Notes: generated from the sequence alone by a model not told the origin. A stretch of DNA of 64,000 nt from Nocardioidaceae bacterium (GCA_030447865.1 JAUJOD010000001.1:372001-436000); one strand, 5' to 3'. Counted from the first letter of the stretch, positions 8,152-16,818 are shown. Numbers and translations: made by a program.

Positions 8152-9093
8152 CTACAGCAGGTCGTTGTCCTCGAGGTACTGCTGGGCCACGTCGGCCGGG
8201 TCCGCGCGCTCGAGATCGACCTTGGTGTTCAGCTCCGTCAGGTCTTCGGTCGTCAACGTGTCGGCGAGCTTGTTGAGCGCGTCAGCGACGTCGGGGTTGT
8301 CGGCCAAGAAGTCGGAGTTCACGGCGGGGATGAGGTTTTGGGCCGGCTGGATGTTCTTGTCGTCCTCGAGGACGACAAGGCCCTCGGCAGCCACATTGGA
8401 CTGCGTCGTGGCCACCTCGACCAGCTGCGACTCGCCCTTCTGCACCGAGTCGATTGCCTGCGGCGACCCATAACCGAGTGGCAGCACCTTGGTGATGTCG
8501 ATGCCGTACTCCTCGCTGAGCCCTGCCTCGCAGTCGGTGCGCCCTTCGCAGTCAGGGGCCGCCGCCAACACGATCGGCTGCCCCAGTTCCGCGAGATCAG
8601 ACAGTGTTGCCACGTCGTTTTGCTGAGCGAACTCCTCGGTTACGGCGAACGCGTTCTGGTCCGATGCCTCGGCCGGCTCGAGCAGCGTGATGTTCGCCTT
8701 CTCGGCGAGCGGCTCGAGCGCGTTCAGCGACTCTTGCGGATCGGGTGACGTTACTGGTTCGGCGTCCTCGCCGTTTTGGGTGATGTTGAGGAAGTCCGCC
8801 AGCGCACCGACGTACTCCGGCGCCACGTCGACGTCACCGGACTTCAGTTCTTGAATGTAGATGTCGCGCGTGTCGACAAGCTTGGTTGAAACGGTGTAAC
8901 CCTCGTTCTCCAGCAGCTGCGAGTACATCTCGGCCATGATCTCCATCTCGGTGAAGTTCTGACCAGAGAGGCTGACGCTGCCTTTGTCGCCACTTCCCGT
9001 GCCGCCGCCATTCTCGGCGTCGTTCGCGCACCCCGCACCTACGGCAGCGATTGCCACCAGGAGACTGACTGTGACTATGCCACGAAGAGCCAT
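8152..9093 (-). CDS. opuCC: Osmoprotectant (glycine betaine/choline-type) ABC transporter substrate-binding lipoprotein
   Basis: A membrane-anchored extracytoplasmic binding protein of the OpuAC/OsmX family, for quaternary amine compatible solutes. The signal peptide ends in a lipobox VGAGC with the lipidated cysteine at residue 22, followed by a Gly/Ser-rich linker. The body has LSGQNFTEMEIMAEMYSQLL and DVDVAPEYVG, both characteristic of this family. The ATG at 9093 has an AGGTGG-like ribosome-binding site. It is last in a permease-permease-binding protein unit and is preceded by an intercistronic hairpin. The exact ligand cannot be read from the sequence. Confidence 0.88.
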   Translation of the reverse strand: MALRGIVTVSLLVAIAAVGAGCANDAENGGGTGSGDKGSVSLSGQNFTEMEIMAEMYSQLLENEGYTVSTKLVDTRDIYIQELKSGDVDVAPEYVGALADFLNITQNGEDAEPVTSPDPQESLNALEPLAEKANITLLEPAEASDQNAFAVTEEFAQQNDVATLSDLAELGQPIVLAAAPDCEGRTDCEAGLSEEYGIDITKVLPLGYGSPQAIDSVQKGESQLVEVATTQSNVAAEGLVVLEDDKNIQPAQNLIPAVNSDFLADNPDVADALNKLADTLTTEDLTELNTKVDLERADPADVAQQYLEDNDLL

Positions 9094-9114
9094 GCCACAC
9101 CACCTTTTGTGTCC

Positions 9115-9131
9115 CGAGGGCGTTGCCCTCG
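9115..9131 (-). other. Intercistronic stem-loop between permease and binding-protein genes
   Basis: A perfect 7-bp stem (CGAGGGC / GCCCTCG) with a 3-base loop lies in the 81-base gap before the binding-protein gene. In ABC operons such structures often protect a transcript end and raise expression of the binding protein relative to the permeases. That role is inferred here. Confidence 0.45.
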
Positions 9132-9174
9132 CGTGTCCAGTGGGCGCACCCGCGCGGCACCCGTTCTTGTCGGT

Positions 9175-9909
9175 TCACGGTACCAGTGACGCTTCGGCTT
9201 TCAACGGTTTGGGGGTCAACCGGAATGATGCATGTCGTTCCGGCTCAAGCGCCCGCTGTGCCAGTGCGGCGAGCCCCTCGAGCACCAAGGCGAAGACCGC
9301 CACGACGATCGCGCCGGCAAGGCCCTTGCCGTAGTTGCCGTTGTAGAACCCGGCGACGATGATCGTGCCGAGACCAGGACCCGCCACCAGCGCCGCAATG
9401 GTGGCCGTGGCCCACACCTGCACCAGCGCCAGTCGCACACCTGTCGCGACCACCGGGAGTGCGAGCGGCAGCTCGACCTCGGTAAACACCTGCCGTTCGG
9501 CCATCCCCATGCCACGGGAGGCTTCGACGATGTCACGGTCGACCTCTCTGACCCCGACGTAGGCGTTGGTGATGATGGGCGGCAGCGCGAACAACACCAG
9601 CGCGATCAGAGTCGCCAAGCCAGCCCGCCCGTACGGTCCCAGCGTGTCGGTGCCCCACTCCGGCCCTGTCGACAGCAGCACAAGTACCGCGAAGGTCGGC
9701 ACCGCCCGGCCGACGTTGGAGATGTTGATCGCGAGGAACCCGCCCCGGCCCACGTGACCGAGCCACAAGGCGAAGGGCAGTCCAACCAGCATCGCGATGA
9801 GCAACGCAGTGACGGTGAGCAGCAGCTGCTGGCCGAGTTGGGCCACGATGCCGCCCGGACCGCTCCAGTTGGACCCATCCAGCAGGTAAGCGACCGCGTC
9901 ACCGAACAT
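9175..9909 (-). CDS. opuCD: Osmoprotectant ABC transporter permease (OpuCD/ProW-like)
   Basis: A 244-residue inner-membrane protein of the BPD_transp_1 family with about five or six hydrophobic segments. It carries the cytoplasmic EAA-type loop VEASRGMGMAERQVFTEVELPLALP (about residues 128-152) that contacts the ATPase, and GPGLGTIIVAGF near the C-terminus, typical of ProW/OpuC permeases. It begins 3 bases after the stop of the other permease, so the two are probably co-translated and form the channel pair. The ATG at 9909 is the natural start. Confidence 0.88.
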   Translation of the reverse strand: MFGDAVAYLLDGSNWSGPGGIVAQLGQQLLLTVTALLIAMLVGLPFALWLGHVGRGGFLAINISNVGRAVPTFAVLVLLSTGPEWGTDTLGPYGRAGLATLIALVLFALPPIITNAYVGVREVDRDIVEASRGMGMAERQVFTEVELPLALPVVATGVRLALVQVWATATIAALVAGPGLGTIIVAGFYNGNYGKGLAGAIVVAVFALVLEGLAALAQRALEPERHASFRLTPKPLKAEASLVP

Positions 9910-9912
9910 TGC

Positions 9913-10611
9913 TCACGCCCCCGCTCGCGCCCACGGAGTGAGCAGCCGTTGCACGAGCAGCAGCACCAGGTCCAGCGCCAACGCGAGGACGACGCACAGC
10001 AGGCTCGCTGCGAAGATCTCCGCCTTGAACGTGTTCTGCACGCCGTGCGCCAACAGGTTCCCGAGCCCGCCCGAGGCGACGATGGAGCCAACCGTGGTGA
10101 GGGCGACAGTCGACACGGTGGCTACCCGAAGACCCGCCATAAGCACCGGCAGCGCCAGCGGCAGCTCGACCTGCAGCAGCAAGCGAGTTTGCCCGTAGCC
10201 GCTTCCCATGGCGGACTCCCTGACCTCGTCAGGTACGCCGCTCAGCCCGGCGAGGGTGTTGCGCACCAGGATCGTCAGCGTGTAGAGCGCCAGTCCGATG
10301 ATCACCGTCGTGGCGCTGATGCCGGTGAACGGGGTCAGCAACGGAAACAGCGCAAGCGAGGGAATCGTGTAGATGCCGGTCGAGACACCCATGATCAAGC
10401 CTTCCAACCGGGAGTACCGGCGGGCGACCACAGCGAGTGGCACGGCCAGCACGAGCCCCAGCAGCACAGCTGCGACGGTGATCGTGACATGCTCGGTCGT
10501 GGCGCTGATGAGGTCGTCGGCCTTGTCGCGAAAGTACGACGGGCACACCCAGTTGTTCACCGCGCTGCTGTAACAGGACGCGTCCGGCGCTGCGCTCGCC
10601 AGTACAGTCAC
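9913..10611 (-). CDS. opuCB: Osmoprotectant ABC transporter permease (OpuCB/ProW-like)
   Basis: Second channel subunit, 232 residues from the GTG at 10611. The N-terminal SSAVNNWVCPSYFRDKADDL followed by EHVTITVAAVLLG is typical of one group of actinobacterial ProW proteins. The EAA loop is ESAMGSGYGQTRLLLQVELPLALP, followed by TVGSIVASGGLGNL. The frame stays open far upstream into the divergent ATPase gene, but that part is antisense to conserved ATPase sequence, so the GTG at 10611 is the only sensible start. This places it 3 bases from the divergent start of opuCA. Confidence 0.85.
   Translation of the reverse strand: MTVLASAAPDASCYSSAVNNWVCPSYFRDKADDLISATTEHVTITVAAVLLGLVLAVPLAVVARRYSRLEGLIMGVSTGIYTIPSLALFPLLTPFTGISATTVIIGLALYTLTILVRNTLAGLSGVPDEVRESAMGSGYGQTRLLLQVELPLALPVLMAGLRVATVSTVALTTVGSIVASGGLGNLLAHGVQNTFKAEIFAASLLCVVLALALDLVLLLVQRLLTPWARAGA
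10603..10608 (+). promoter_or_regulatory. Candidate -10 box for a leaderless opuCA transcript
   Basis: TACAGT ends 6 bases before the opuCA ATG, the spacing expected if transcription starts at the start codon. No convincing -35 is visible. On the other strand a weaker TACCGT has similar spacing to the opuCB GTG. The 3-base gap between the genes forces both promoters into coding sequence or leaderless starts. Confidence 0.3.
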
Positions 10612-10614
10612 GGC

Positions 10615-11793
10615 ATGGACGGTAGCGAAGATCTGATGATCCGGCTGCAGGGTGTCGGCAAGACCTACCCCGGAGGCACCGTCGCCGTACAGGAGCTCGA
10701 CCTGGATGTGCCGCGCGGACAGCTCGTCACGCTGGTAGGACCGTCCGGGTGCGGCAAGTCCACGACGCTGAAGATGATCAACCGGCTCATCGAGCCATCG
10801 ACTGGACGCATCGAGCTCGACGGCGAGGATGTCACCCGGGCAGACGCCGTCCAGCTGCGCCGCAAGATCGGCTACGTCATCCAGCAGATCGGCCTGTTCC
10901 CTCACCAGACCATTCGCGCGAACGTCGCGACGCTGCCGAAGCTGCTCGGCTGGGACAAGCGACGCACGAACGAGCGCGTCGACGAGCTGCTGACCACGAT
11001 GGGACTCGAGCCCAGCGAGTACGCCGACCGGTACCCGCACCAGCTGTCCGGCGGTCAGCGGCAGCGCGTCGGAGTCGCCCGGGCGCTCGCCGCCGACCCG
11101 GACGTGTTGCTGATGGACGAGCCGTTCGGTGCTGTCGACCCCGTGGTGCGAACTCGGCTGCAGGACCAGTTCCTTGCGATCCAGGAGACGTTGGCGAAGA
11201 CCGTTGTGCTGGTGACGCACGACATCGAGGAAGCGGTGCGGCTCGGTGACCGGGTGGCGGTCTTCGAGCCTGGCGGTCGGCTCGCCCAGGTAGACACCCC
11301 CGCACGGGTGCTGGGCGCGCCGGCTGACGACTTCGTCGCCGAGTTCGTCGGCGCAGACCGCGGCGTACGCCGGCTCGCGGTTACACCGGTCCAGCCCCTC
11401 GACCTCGAGCAACCGCCCGTCGTACACGTCAGTGACTCACTGGAGCGCGCGCGCTCGGTCATGCAGCAGGCCGACGCGCGCTGGGCCGTCGTACTCGACG
11501 AGCACGACCACCTTCGGGGCTGGGTGGGGCGGGACATTGCCGGTGAGGGGGACGTTTCTACCTCTGCGGTGCGCATGGATGCCTGGGTGCCCGCTGACGC
11601 CAGCCTAAGAGATGCGCTGGCGACGATGCTGCAGTGGGACGCCGGATGGGTCGCCGTACTCGACGGTGACCGTTACCTCGGCGTGCTGACGCCGGCAACC
11701 TTGCACGCGGCTCTACGGCGCTCGGTGACCGCCGACGAGGAGGGCGTCGAGCCTCGAGAGGTCAACCTCGCGACGCCTGGCCCGTTGCGCTGA
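10615..11793 (+). CDS. opuCA: Osmoprotectant ABC transporter ATP-binding protein with CBS domains (OpuCA)
   Basis: The motor subunit of the transporter, 392 residues. Walker A is GPSGCGKST (42-50), the ABC signature is LSGGQRQR (142-149) and Walker B is VLLMDE (162-167). The C-terminal 140 or so residues form two CBS-like repeats (SLERARSVMQQADARWAVVLDE and SLRDALATMLQWDAGWVAVLDG), which in OpuA-type proteins sense ionic strength. It is divergent from the genes for its two permeases and binding protein, which is unusual for this operon type. The ATG at 10615 is used; an internal ATG at 10636 is an alternative. Confidence 0.9.
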   Translation: MDGSEDLMIRLQGVGKTYPGGTVAVQELDLDVPRGQLVTLVGPSGCGKSTTLKMINRLIEPSTGRIELDGEDVTRADAVQLRRKIGYVIQQIGLFPHQTIRANVATLPKLLGWDKRRTNERVDELLTTMGLEPSEYADRYPHQLSGGQRQRVGVARALAADPDVLLMDEPFGAVDPVVRTRLQDQFLAIQETLAKTVVLVTHDIEEAVRLGDRVAVFEPGGRLAQVDTPARVLGAPADDFVAEFVGADRGVRRLAVTPVQPLDLEQPPVVHVSDSLERARSVMQQADARWAVVLDEHDHLRGWVGRDIAGEGDVSTSAVRMDAWVPADASLRDALATMLQWDAGWVAVLDGDRYLGVLTPATLHAALRRSVTADEEGVEPREVNLATPGPLR

Positions 11794-11919
11794 TCTCACT
11801 CGGGTGGCTGTTCGCACGCTGTTCCCCACCTGTTCGGTTAGCAGCATCGTGTGGACCGAGTGAAGTAGCTATGGTGCCCAGAGTTACCCAACCTCTCCAC
11901 TCTTACGGGGGCCTTCTTG

Positions 11920-13830
11920 ATGATGTTCGCAACCCACCACCGCAGTGCTCGTACCCGCAGTGCCCTTGCCGGCTCTGTGGCAGCCTTGACGGCGCTCGTC
12001 TCAGCCGGGACTGCGCAGCCCGCTCTGTCCATGCCAGCCGACGATTCCGGTCGAAGCGGCCGGGACGCGTACCAGCGACTTACGTCCGCGCGCGCCGACG
12101 CCGACATGGTCAGAGTCGACGTGCTGGCGATCAACGACTTCCATGGCGCCTTGGAGCCGGTCGACCCCAAACTCAGTTCGGCTGGCCGTATCAACAACAC
12201 GCCGGCCGGCGGAGCCGCCTTCTTGGCCCGGCACCTCGACAGGCTGCGTAACCGGGCAGAGAAGAACGAAGCCGCCACGATCACGGTGGCGGCTGGTGAC
12301 CTCATCGGTGCGTCACCGCTGCTGTCGGCGGCGTTCCACGACGAGCCCACGATCAAGGCGATGAACCGCATCGGGCTACAGGTCGCGTCGGTGGGCAACC
12401 ACGAGTTCGACGAGGGTTACCGGGAGCTGCTGCGGATGCAGCGCGGCGGCTGCCTCGATGACGGCGACGGACAGAACAACCAGGACTCCTGCCCTGCTGG
12501 CACTGGCTTTCGTGGTGCCAACTTCCAGTACTTGGGCGCCAATGTGCGCTGGGCCGAGCAGGAGGGACACCGCCGGCCCACCGTGTTCCCGGCGACCAAG
12601 GTGATCAAGGTGCAGGGCATCAAGGTCGGGTTCATTGGCATGACGCTGCAGGACACCCCCTCTATCGTCACCCAGTCGGGCGTGGCCGGTCTGAAGTTCA
12701 CCGACGAGGTGCGTACCGCAAACCGGATTGTGCCTGCTCTGAAGGAGCGCGGCGTCGAGGCGATCGTGGTGTTGCTGCACCAAGGGGTTGTCCCAACCGA
12801 CCCCGCCTCCTACGACTACTGCACCGGCATCACGGGTCCGGCGCTCGAGATCGGGAAGAACCTCCACTCCGAGATCGATGCGGTCATCACCGGGCACACC
12901 CACCAGCCCTATAACTGCGTGATCCATGGTCCCGACGGCCGTCGCCGGCTGATGACCAGCGCCGCGTCGTACGGCCGCCTCATCACCGACGTACACCTGC
13001 TGCTCAACCCGCGCACCGGTGACGTGGTTCGCCGCGCGGCGTACGCACAGAACAAGATCGTCACCAACAACCTCGACGGTCTCGACACCGACGACGCACC
13101 CGACGCGAACACCAGGCCGGTCCAGGCCCTGCTGTCGCTGATCGAGAAGTTCAAGGAGCTCGTGGAGCCGATCGCCAACCAGGTCGTGGGCCATATCGCT
13201 CCCGCCGCCGAGACCAATTCGCTCACGAGGAGCGTTGACGACTCCGGCGAGTCGCCGCTTGGGAACCTGATCGCGGACGCGCAGAAGAACGACCCATCTG
13301 TCGTGCCGCAGAGCGGCGAGAAGCCGGTGATCGCGTTCATGAACCCTGGCGGCATCCGGGCTGATCTGGTCGAGAACGAGAACGGAGACGTCACGTATGA
13401 GGCGGCGTTCACCGTGCAACCGTTCAACAACTTCGACGTGTCGATGGACTTGACGGGTCAGCAGATCCTCGACCTGCTCGAGCAGCAGTGGTCAGGCGCC
13501 AATGCCAGTTATCCCAAGATCCTGCAGGTGTCCGGCATCGAGTACACCTGGGACAGGTCGGCGGATCCAGGGGACAGGGTCGTCGACGGGTCGGTCGTCG
13601 TGGACCATGACGGCGACCCCAGCACGCCGATGGTGGCGCTTGTGCCGGTCGACACATACCGGGTCGTCGCCAACTCGTTCCTCTCCGACGGCGGTGACAA
13701 CTTCAGCGTCTTCACGGAGGGGCAGGACAAGTACGTCGGTGGGCTCGACATCGACGCGCTGACCCGTTACCTCGGCGACCACGACCCCTACTCGCCAACG
13801 CCGACCGATCGCATCGACGTACAGGAGTGA
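11920..13830 (+). CDS. Secreted 5'-nucleotidase / 2',3'-cyclic phosphodiesterase family protein
   Basis: A 636-residue exported metallophosphoesterase that would release phosphate from extracellular nucleotides. It has an Arg-rich N-region and a hydrophobic signal segment to about residue 37. The calcineurin-like domain shows INDFHG (71-76), GDLIGASP, GNHEFDEG (159-166) and GHTHQPY. The C-terminal 5'-nucleotidase domain includes NPGGIRADL and SDGGDNFSVF, substrate-binding elements of the family. No LPxTG anchor or membrane tail is seen, so it is probably released. The start is one of two consecutive ATGs (11920, 11923) or the TTG at 11917, behind a G-rich ribosome-binding site. Confidence 0.9.
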   Translation: MMFATHHRSARTRSALAGSVAALTALVSAGTAQPALSMPADDSGRSGRDAYQRLTSARADADMVRVDVLAINDFHGALEPVDPKLSSAGRINNTPAGGAAFLARHLDRLRNRAEKNEAATITVAAGDLIGASPLLSAAFHDEPTIKAMNRIGLQVASVGNHEFDEGYRELLRMQRGGCLDDGDGQNNQDSCPAGTGFRGANFQYLGANVRWAEQEGHRRPTVFPATKVIKVQGIKVGFIGMTLQDTPSIVTQSGVAGLKFTDEVRTANRIVPALKERGVEAIVVLLHQGVVPTDPASYDYCTGITGPALEIGKNLHSEIDAVITGHTHQPYNCVIHGPDGRRRLMTSAASYGRLITDVHLLLNPRTGDVVRRAAYAQNKIVTNNLDGLDTDDAPDANTRPVQALLSLIEKFKELVEPIANQVVGHIAPAAETNSLTRSVDDSGESPLGNLIADAQKNDPSVVPQSGEKPVIAFMNPGGIRADLVENENGDVTYEAAFTVQPFNNFDVSMDLTGQQILDLLEQQWSGANASYPKILQVSGIEYTWDRSADPGDRVVDGSVVVDHDGDPSTPMVALVPVDTYRVVANSFLSDGGDNFSVFTEGQDKYVGGLDIDALTRYLGDHDPYSPTPTDRIDVQE

Positions 13831-13918
13831 TCTAGCAGTGAGCGGCGCCCGTTCTCCAGTGACTTCGACGAGCTCGAGCACCGGGGATCGGGCGCCCCGG
13901 CCGGAGTGAGGCGCGACC

Positions 13919-15010
13919 GTGACGACGCCGTCTGACATCGCGCTGCTCCGACTAGCGGCACAACGGTTGGTCGGTCCGGGCTTCGAAACGGCGGCCGATG
14001 CCGTCCGCTGGATGACCGCCTTGCAGGCACAGGACTACCCGGGGGCGCTGACCTCGGTCGCCTTGCGCATGAAGTCCGGCGCCCGGCAGCAGGTGGAGAC
14101 GGCACTTGACGCCGGCGACGTGGTCCGATCTTGGCCGATGCGCGGAACGCTGCACCTGGTGGCGGCCGAGGATCTGCCCTGGATCTTGAGCCTCACGGCC
14201 GCGCGGCTTGTCGCGGGCGCAGCCACCCGACGTAAGCAGCTCGGCCTCGACGAGGGCACGCTGGAGCGCGCCCGCGAGCTGGCCGTGACTTCGCTGGAAG
14301 GCGGCCGTCGGCTGCGCCGCGACGACCTGCTCACCGTCTGGTCCGCCGCTGGTGTGCAGACGCAGGGTGGGCGGGGCTACCACATGCTGTGGTTCCTGGC
14401 CCAGACCGGAACGTTGTGCTTCGGCCCGGTCAGCGACGGCCAGCAGCAGCTGGTGTTGGTCGAGGAGTGGATTCGGCAACCGCGGCACCTGCAGCGGGAC
14501 GAGGCGCTTGGTGAGTTGGCCTTGCGGTACTTCCGCAGCCACGGCCCGGCGACGGTCAAGGACTTCACTCGGTGGACAGGCCTCGTGGCCGCTGATGTCC
14601 GGACGGGGTTGGCGCTCGCCCGCACCCGGCTGGCTCACTTCGAGCTTGACGGCGTCGAGTTCCTCCTTGACCCGGAGACCCCCGATGTGCTGGCGGTCGC
14701 GTTGAAGCCGGCGGGTTCGACGGGGAGCCGGCACCGGACCGCGGGCGAAGTCTTGCTGCTTCCCGGCTTCGACGAGTTCATCTTGGGCTACCTGGACCGC
14801 CGCGCCCAACTGCCCGCTGAGTTCGCTGACCGCATCGTCCCCGGTGGGAATGGTGTCTTCAAGCCGACTGTCGTCAGCGCGGGACAAGTCGTCGGTACGT
14901 GGGGACGCCGCGGACGCGGCGCCAAGCAGGAAGTCGCTGGTACGCCGTTCACGTCGTTCTCCGCCGACGTCGCGGCGGCGATCCCCGAGGTGTATGCCGC
15001 CCTTCCCTGA
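13919..15010 (+). CDS. Winged-helix DNA-binding domain protein (HTH_42/YcaQ-like)
   Basis: A 363-residue protein of the winged-helix family found widely in actinobacteria and related to the DNA-crosslink glycosylases YcaQ/AlkX. Supporting segments are ALQAQDYPGAL (about 34-44), SWPMRGTLHLVAAEDLPWIL, RYFRSHGPATVKDFTRWTGL and LLLPGFDEFILGY. The QAQD and RGTLH blocks are strong family landmarks. The catalytic QxD of characterised glycosylases cannot be placed with certainty here, so DNA repair is only a possibility. The GTG at 13919 has GAGG eight bases upstream. A decayed copy of its 3' end lies at 15682-15881. Confidence 0.78.
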   Translation: MTTPSDIALLRLAAQRLVGPGFETAADAVRWMTALQAQDYPGALTSVALRMKSGARQQVETALDAGDVVRSWPMRGTLHLVAAEDLPWILSLTAARLVAGAATRRKQLGLDEGTLERARELAVTSLEGGRRLRRDDLLTVWSAAGVQTQGGRGYHMLWFLAQTGTLCFGPVSDGQQQLVLVEEWIRQPRHLQRDEALGELALRYFRSHGPATVKDFTRWTGLVAADVRTGLALARTRLAHFELDGVEFLLDPETPDVLAVALKPAGSTGSRHRTAGEVLLLPGFDEFILGYLDRRAQLPAEFADRIVPGGNGVFKPTVVSAGQVVGTWGRRGRGAKQEVAGTPFTSFSADVAAAIPEVYAALP

Positions 15011-15101
15011 CGTCGTCTGGCGCGCGCGATCGGGGTCAACGATGTCGCCAGTGAACGCCGGTTGGGTGGCTGTGCTCCCGGAGACCACCTGAGCCGGCAA
15101 C

Positions 15102-15644
15102 TCAGGTGGATGAGAGGTGGTACTCCCAACCCGCGCGCCACATGAAGCGTTCAGCAGCCAAGTCCTCGAGGGGCACACCGTTGACGATGTGTTCCAACGC
15201 CCAGCGCGTGGCGATATGCCCGATGAGAAGGATGCGGGCTGAGGCCCAGCGGATCCGCAGGTCCTCGAGGGAGCCGCCGACCCGATGCACCGCCTGGCGC
15301 CAGCTTTCGCCTCCCGCGTAAGGCATGTCGATGTGCTGCTGCCGGCTGCCGTGAACGCTGGCCGCTGGCGTTCCGTTCGCTTCGCCGTAGTCGCACTCGC
15401 GTAGCCGCCAATCCACGAACCTGGGCGTGGAGGACTCAGCGAAGGCGATCGACGCCGTCTGGATCGCTCGGTCAAGATCGGATGAGAACACTGCTGTCAG
15501 GTTGTCTCGGCGCCGCCGGTCACCAAGCTCGGCGGCTTGCTCGAGCCCCCGAGCGGAGAGTCGACCAGGAAGCCAGCCCGTGGCGATCCCTCGCTCGTTG
15601 TCCTCGCTCGTTGAATGGGTCTCGAAGACCACGTGGACACCCAT
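15102..15644 (-). CDS. Histidine phosphatase superfamily-like protein with altered catalytic motif
   Basis: A 180-residue protein with the fold landmarks of phosphoglycerate mutase-like enzymes: ATGWLPGRLSARGLEQAAELG, SSDLDRAIQTA, LRECDYGEANG and a second catalytic-type histidine in LLIGHIATRWALEH. The usual N-terminal RHGxT motif reads ETHST instead, keeping the phospho-accepting histidine but replacing the flanking Arg and Gly. This looks like a lineage-specific subfamily rather than a random mutation, because the surrounding block is otherwise well preserved. The ATG at 15644 starts directly before the core strand; a GTG at 15662 is also open. Substrate unknown. Confidence 0.72.
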   Translation of the reverse strand: MGVHVVFETHSTSEDNERGIATGWLPGRLSARGLEQAAELGDRRRRDNLTAVFSSDLDRAIQTASIAFAESSTPRFVDWRLRECDYGEANGTPAASVHGSRQQHIDMPYAGGESWRQAVHRVGGSLEDLRIRWASARILLIGHIATRWALEHIVNGVPLEDLAAERFMWRAGWEYHLSST

Positions 15645-15681
15645 GCAAGCACCGTAGAGCACGTCACTTGGTCATGTTGAC

Positions 15682-15881
15682 GTGACGGGGAGCCGGTATG
15701 AGCCCAGTGTGCAGGCGGGTCTACGAGGAGATGACTCTCCGCTTCTCGCAGCTCACGACGACGTCCTTGGGGTCAACACGCTCGCTGAATCGGACGACGT
15801 CACGTCCGGCCCCCGGGCGTTAACGACGTTCTCAACGGACGTGGCCGAAGCGATCCTGGGGTGTACGCAGGCTTCCCGTGA
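15682..15881 (+). pseudogene. Decayed 3' fragment of a winged-helix gene like the one at 13919
   Basis: This stretch resembles the end of the neighbouring winged-helix gene with deletions and a frameshift. It starts with the shared 13-mer GACGGGGAGCCGG. It then encodes TTFSTDVAEAI, matching FTSFSADVAAAI, and after a one-base shift VYAGFP plus stop, matching VYAALP plus stop. The frame is open for 88 codons but the tail past the shift is not conserved, so I do not call it a gene. The gene-free stretch 15645-15987 otherwise shows nothing. Confidence 0.55.
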
Positions 15882-15987
15882 GTCGGGCCAGCGGGGGCTC
15901 GGCGGCCGGCCGCCCGCAAATAGGTTGTTCCAGATGCATGCTCGGTGATTCTGTTGGGCCACGATCTCGCAACCATAACGAGGACTC

Positions 15988-16818
15988 TTGACTCAGACCT
16001 CATACACGTCTGCAGGTATCGCCTATGACCGTGCTGGCCCCCGTGGTGACCTGCCGGTCGTCCTCATCCATGCTGGCGTTGCCGACCGCCGGATGTGGGA
16101 CTCACTATGGTCGGAACTCACGTCCGAACGGGATGTTGTCAAGCTGGATCTTCGTGGTTTCGGCGAGTCCGCGACCCGTCCGCGCGGCGTCCTCTCCCCG
16201 GTCGATGACGTGCTCGACACGTTGGCCGAGACCGGCATCGGCCGCAGTCACCTTGTAGGTGGATCCTACGGTGCCGGCGTGGCCATCGAGGTCGCGCTGA
16301 GGCGACCCGAGCTGGCGGCGTCCCTGCTGCTCAGCGCGCCTGGTGGAGCGCTCATCCCCGAAGTCACGCCCGACCTGCGTACGTTTATCGACGCGGAAAG
16401 ATCCGCGCTGGCCGATGATGACCTTGATGGTGCGGTAGAGGCGAACCTGACCTGGTGGGTCGACGGTCCCAAGCGAAACGCCGGCGAGGTCGATTCAGCG
16501 GTGCGCGACCTGGTCCGCGAGATGCAGCGGCGGGCATTCGAGGTGACGGCCGACTGGGACGACATCGAGGAGAGCGAACTCGACCCACCCGCCCTTGACC
16601 GACTTGCGGAGATCCGGGTCCCGACCTTGGTCCTGCTTGGTGCGCTCGATCTTGACGCCATTCGCCGCGCGGCACGGCGGGCAGCCGACTGCATCCCCAA
16701 CGCACGCCACGTCGAGTGGCCTGACACCGCCCACCTACCGTCGATGGAGCGCCCCAGCGAATTCCTGGGACTCTTGCGAACCTGGTTGACATCGTCCGAA
16801 CTGGCGCCACCCGACTGA
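15988..16818 (+). CDS. Alpha/beta hydrolase
   Basis: A 276-residue cytoplasmic alpha/beta-hydrolase fold protein. Seen in it are the oxyanion region LIHAG (26-30), DLRGFGES, the nucleophile elbow GGSYG with Ser93, a late aspartate in LLGALDLD and the histidine in DTAHLPSMERP, giving a complete Ser-Asp-His set. The length and lid position suit small esterases or lactonases; the substrate is unknown. The start is TTG at 15988 with GAGG four bases upstream. It stands alone between the winged-helix fragment and a broken HNH gene. Confidence 0.85.
   Translation: MTQTSYTSAGIAYDRAGPRGDLPVVLIHAGVADRRMWDSLWSELTSERDVVKLDLRGFGESATRPRGVLSPVDDVLDTLAETGIGRSHLVGGSYGAGVAIEVALRRPELAASLLLSAPGGALIPEVTPDLRTFIDAERSALADDDLDGAVEANLTWWVDGPKRNAGEVDSAVRDLVREMQRRAFEVTADWDDIEESELDPPALDRLAEIRVPTLVLLGALDLDAIRRAARRAADCIPNARHVEWPDTAHLPSMERPSEFLGLLRTWLTSSELAPPD

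Noticed and set aside
6232-8748. Long plus-strand frames opposite the GT29-like, DUF2520 and binding-protein genes
   Set aside because: All three minus-strand genes have strong motifs and ribosome-binding sites; the plus frames have neither.
9232-10614. 460-codon N-terminal extension of the opuCA ATPase
   Set aside because: The extension is antisense to both permease genes and is Arg/Gln-rich shadow sequence; the ATPase domain starts normally at 10615.
13952-15475. 507-codon minus-strand frame across the winged-helix and phosphatase genes
   Set aside because: It spans two conserved genes and a gap with no homology of its own.
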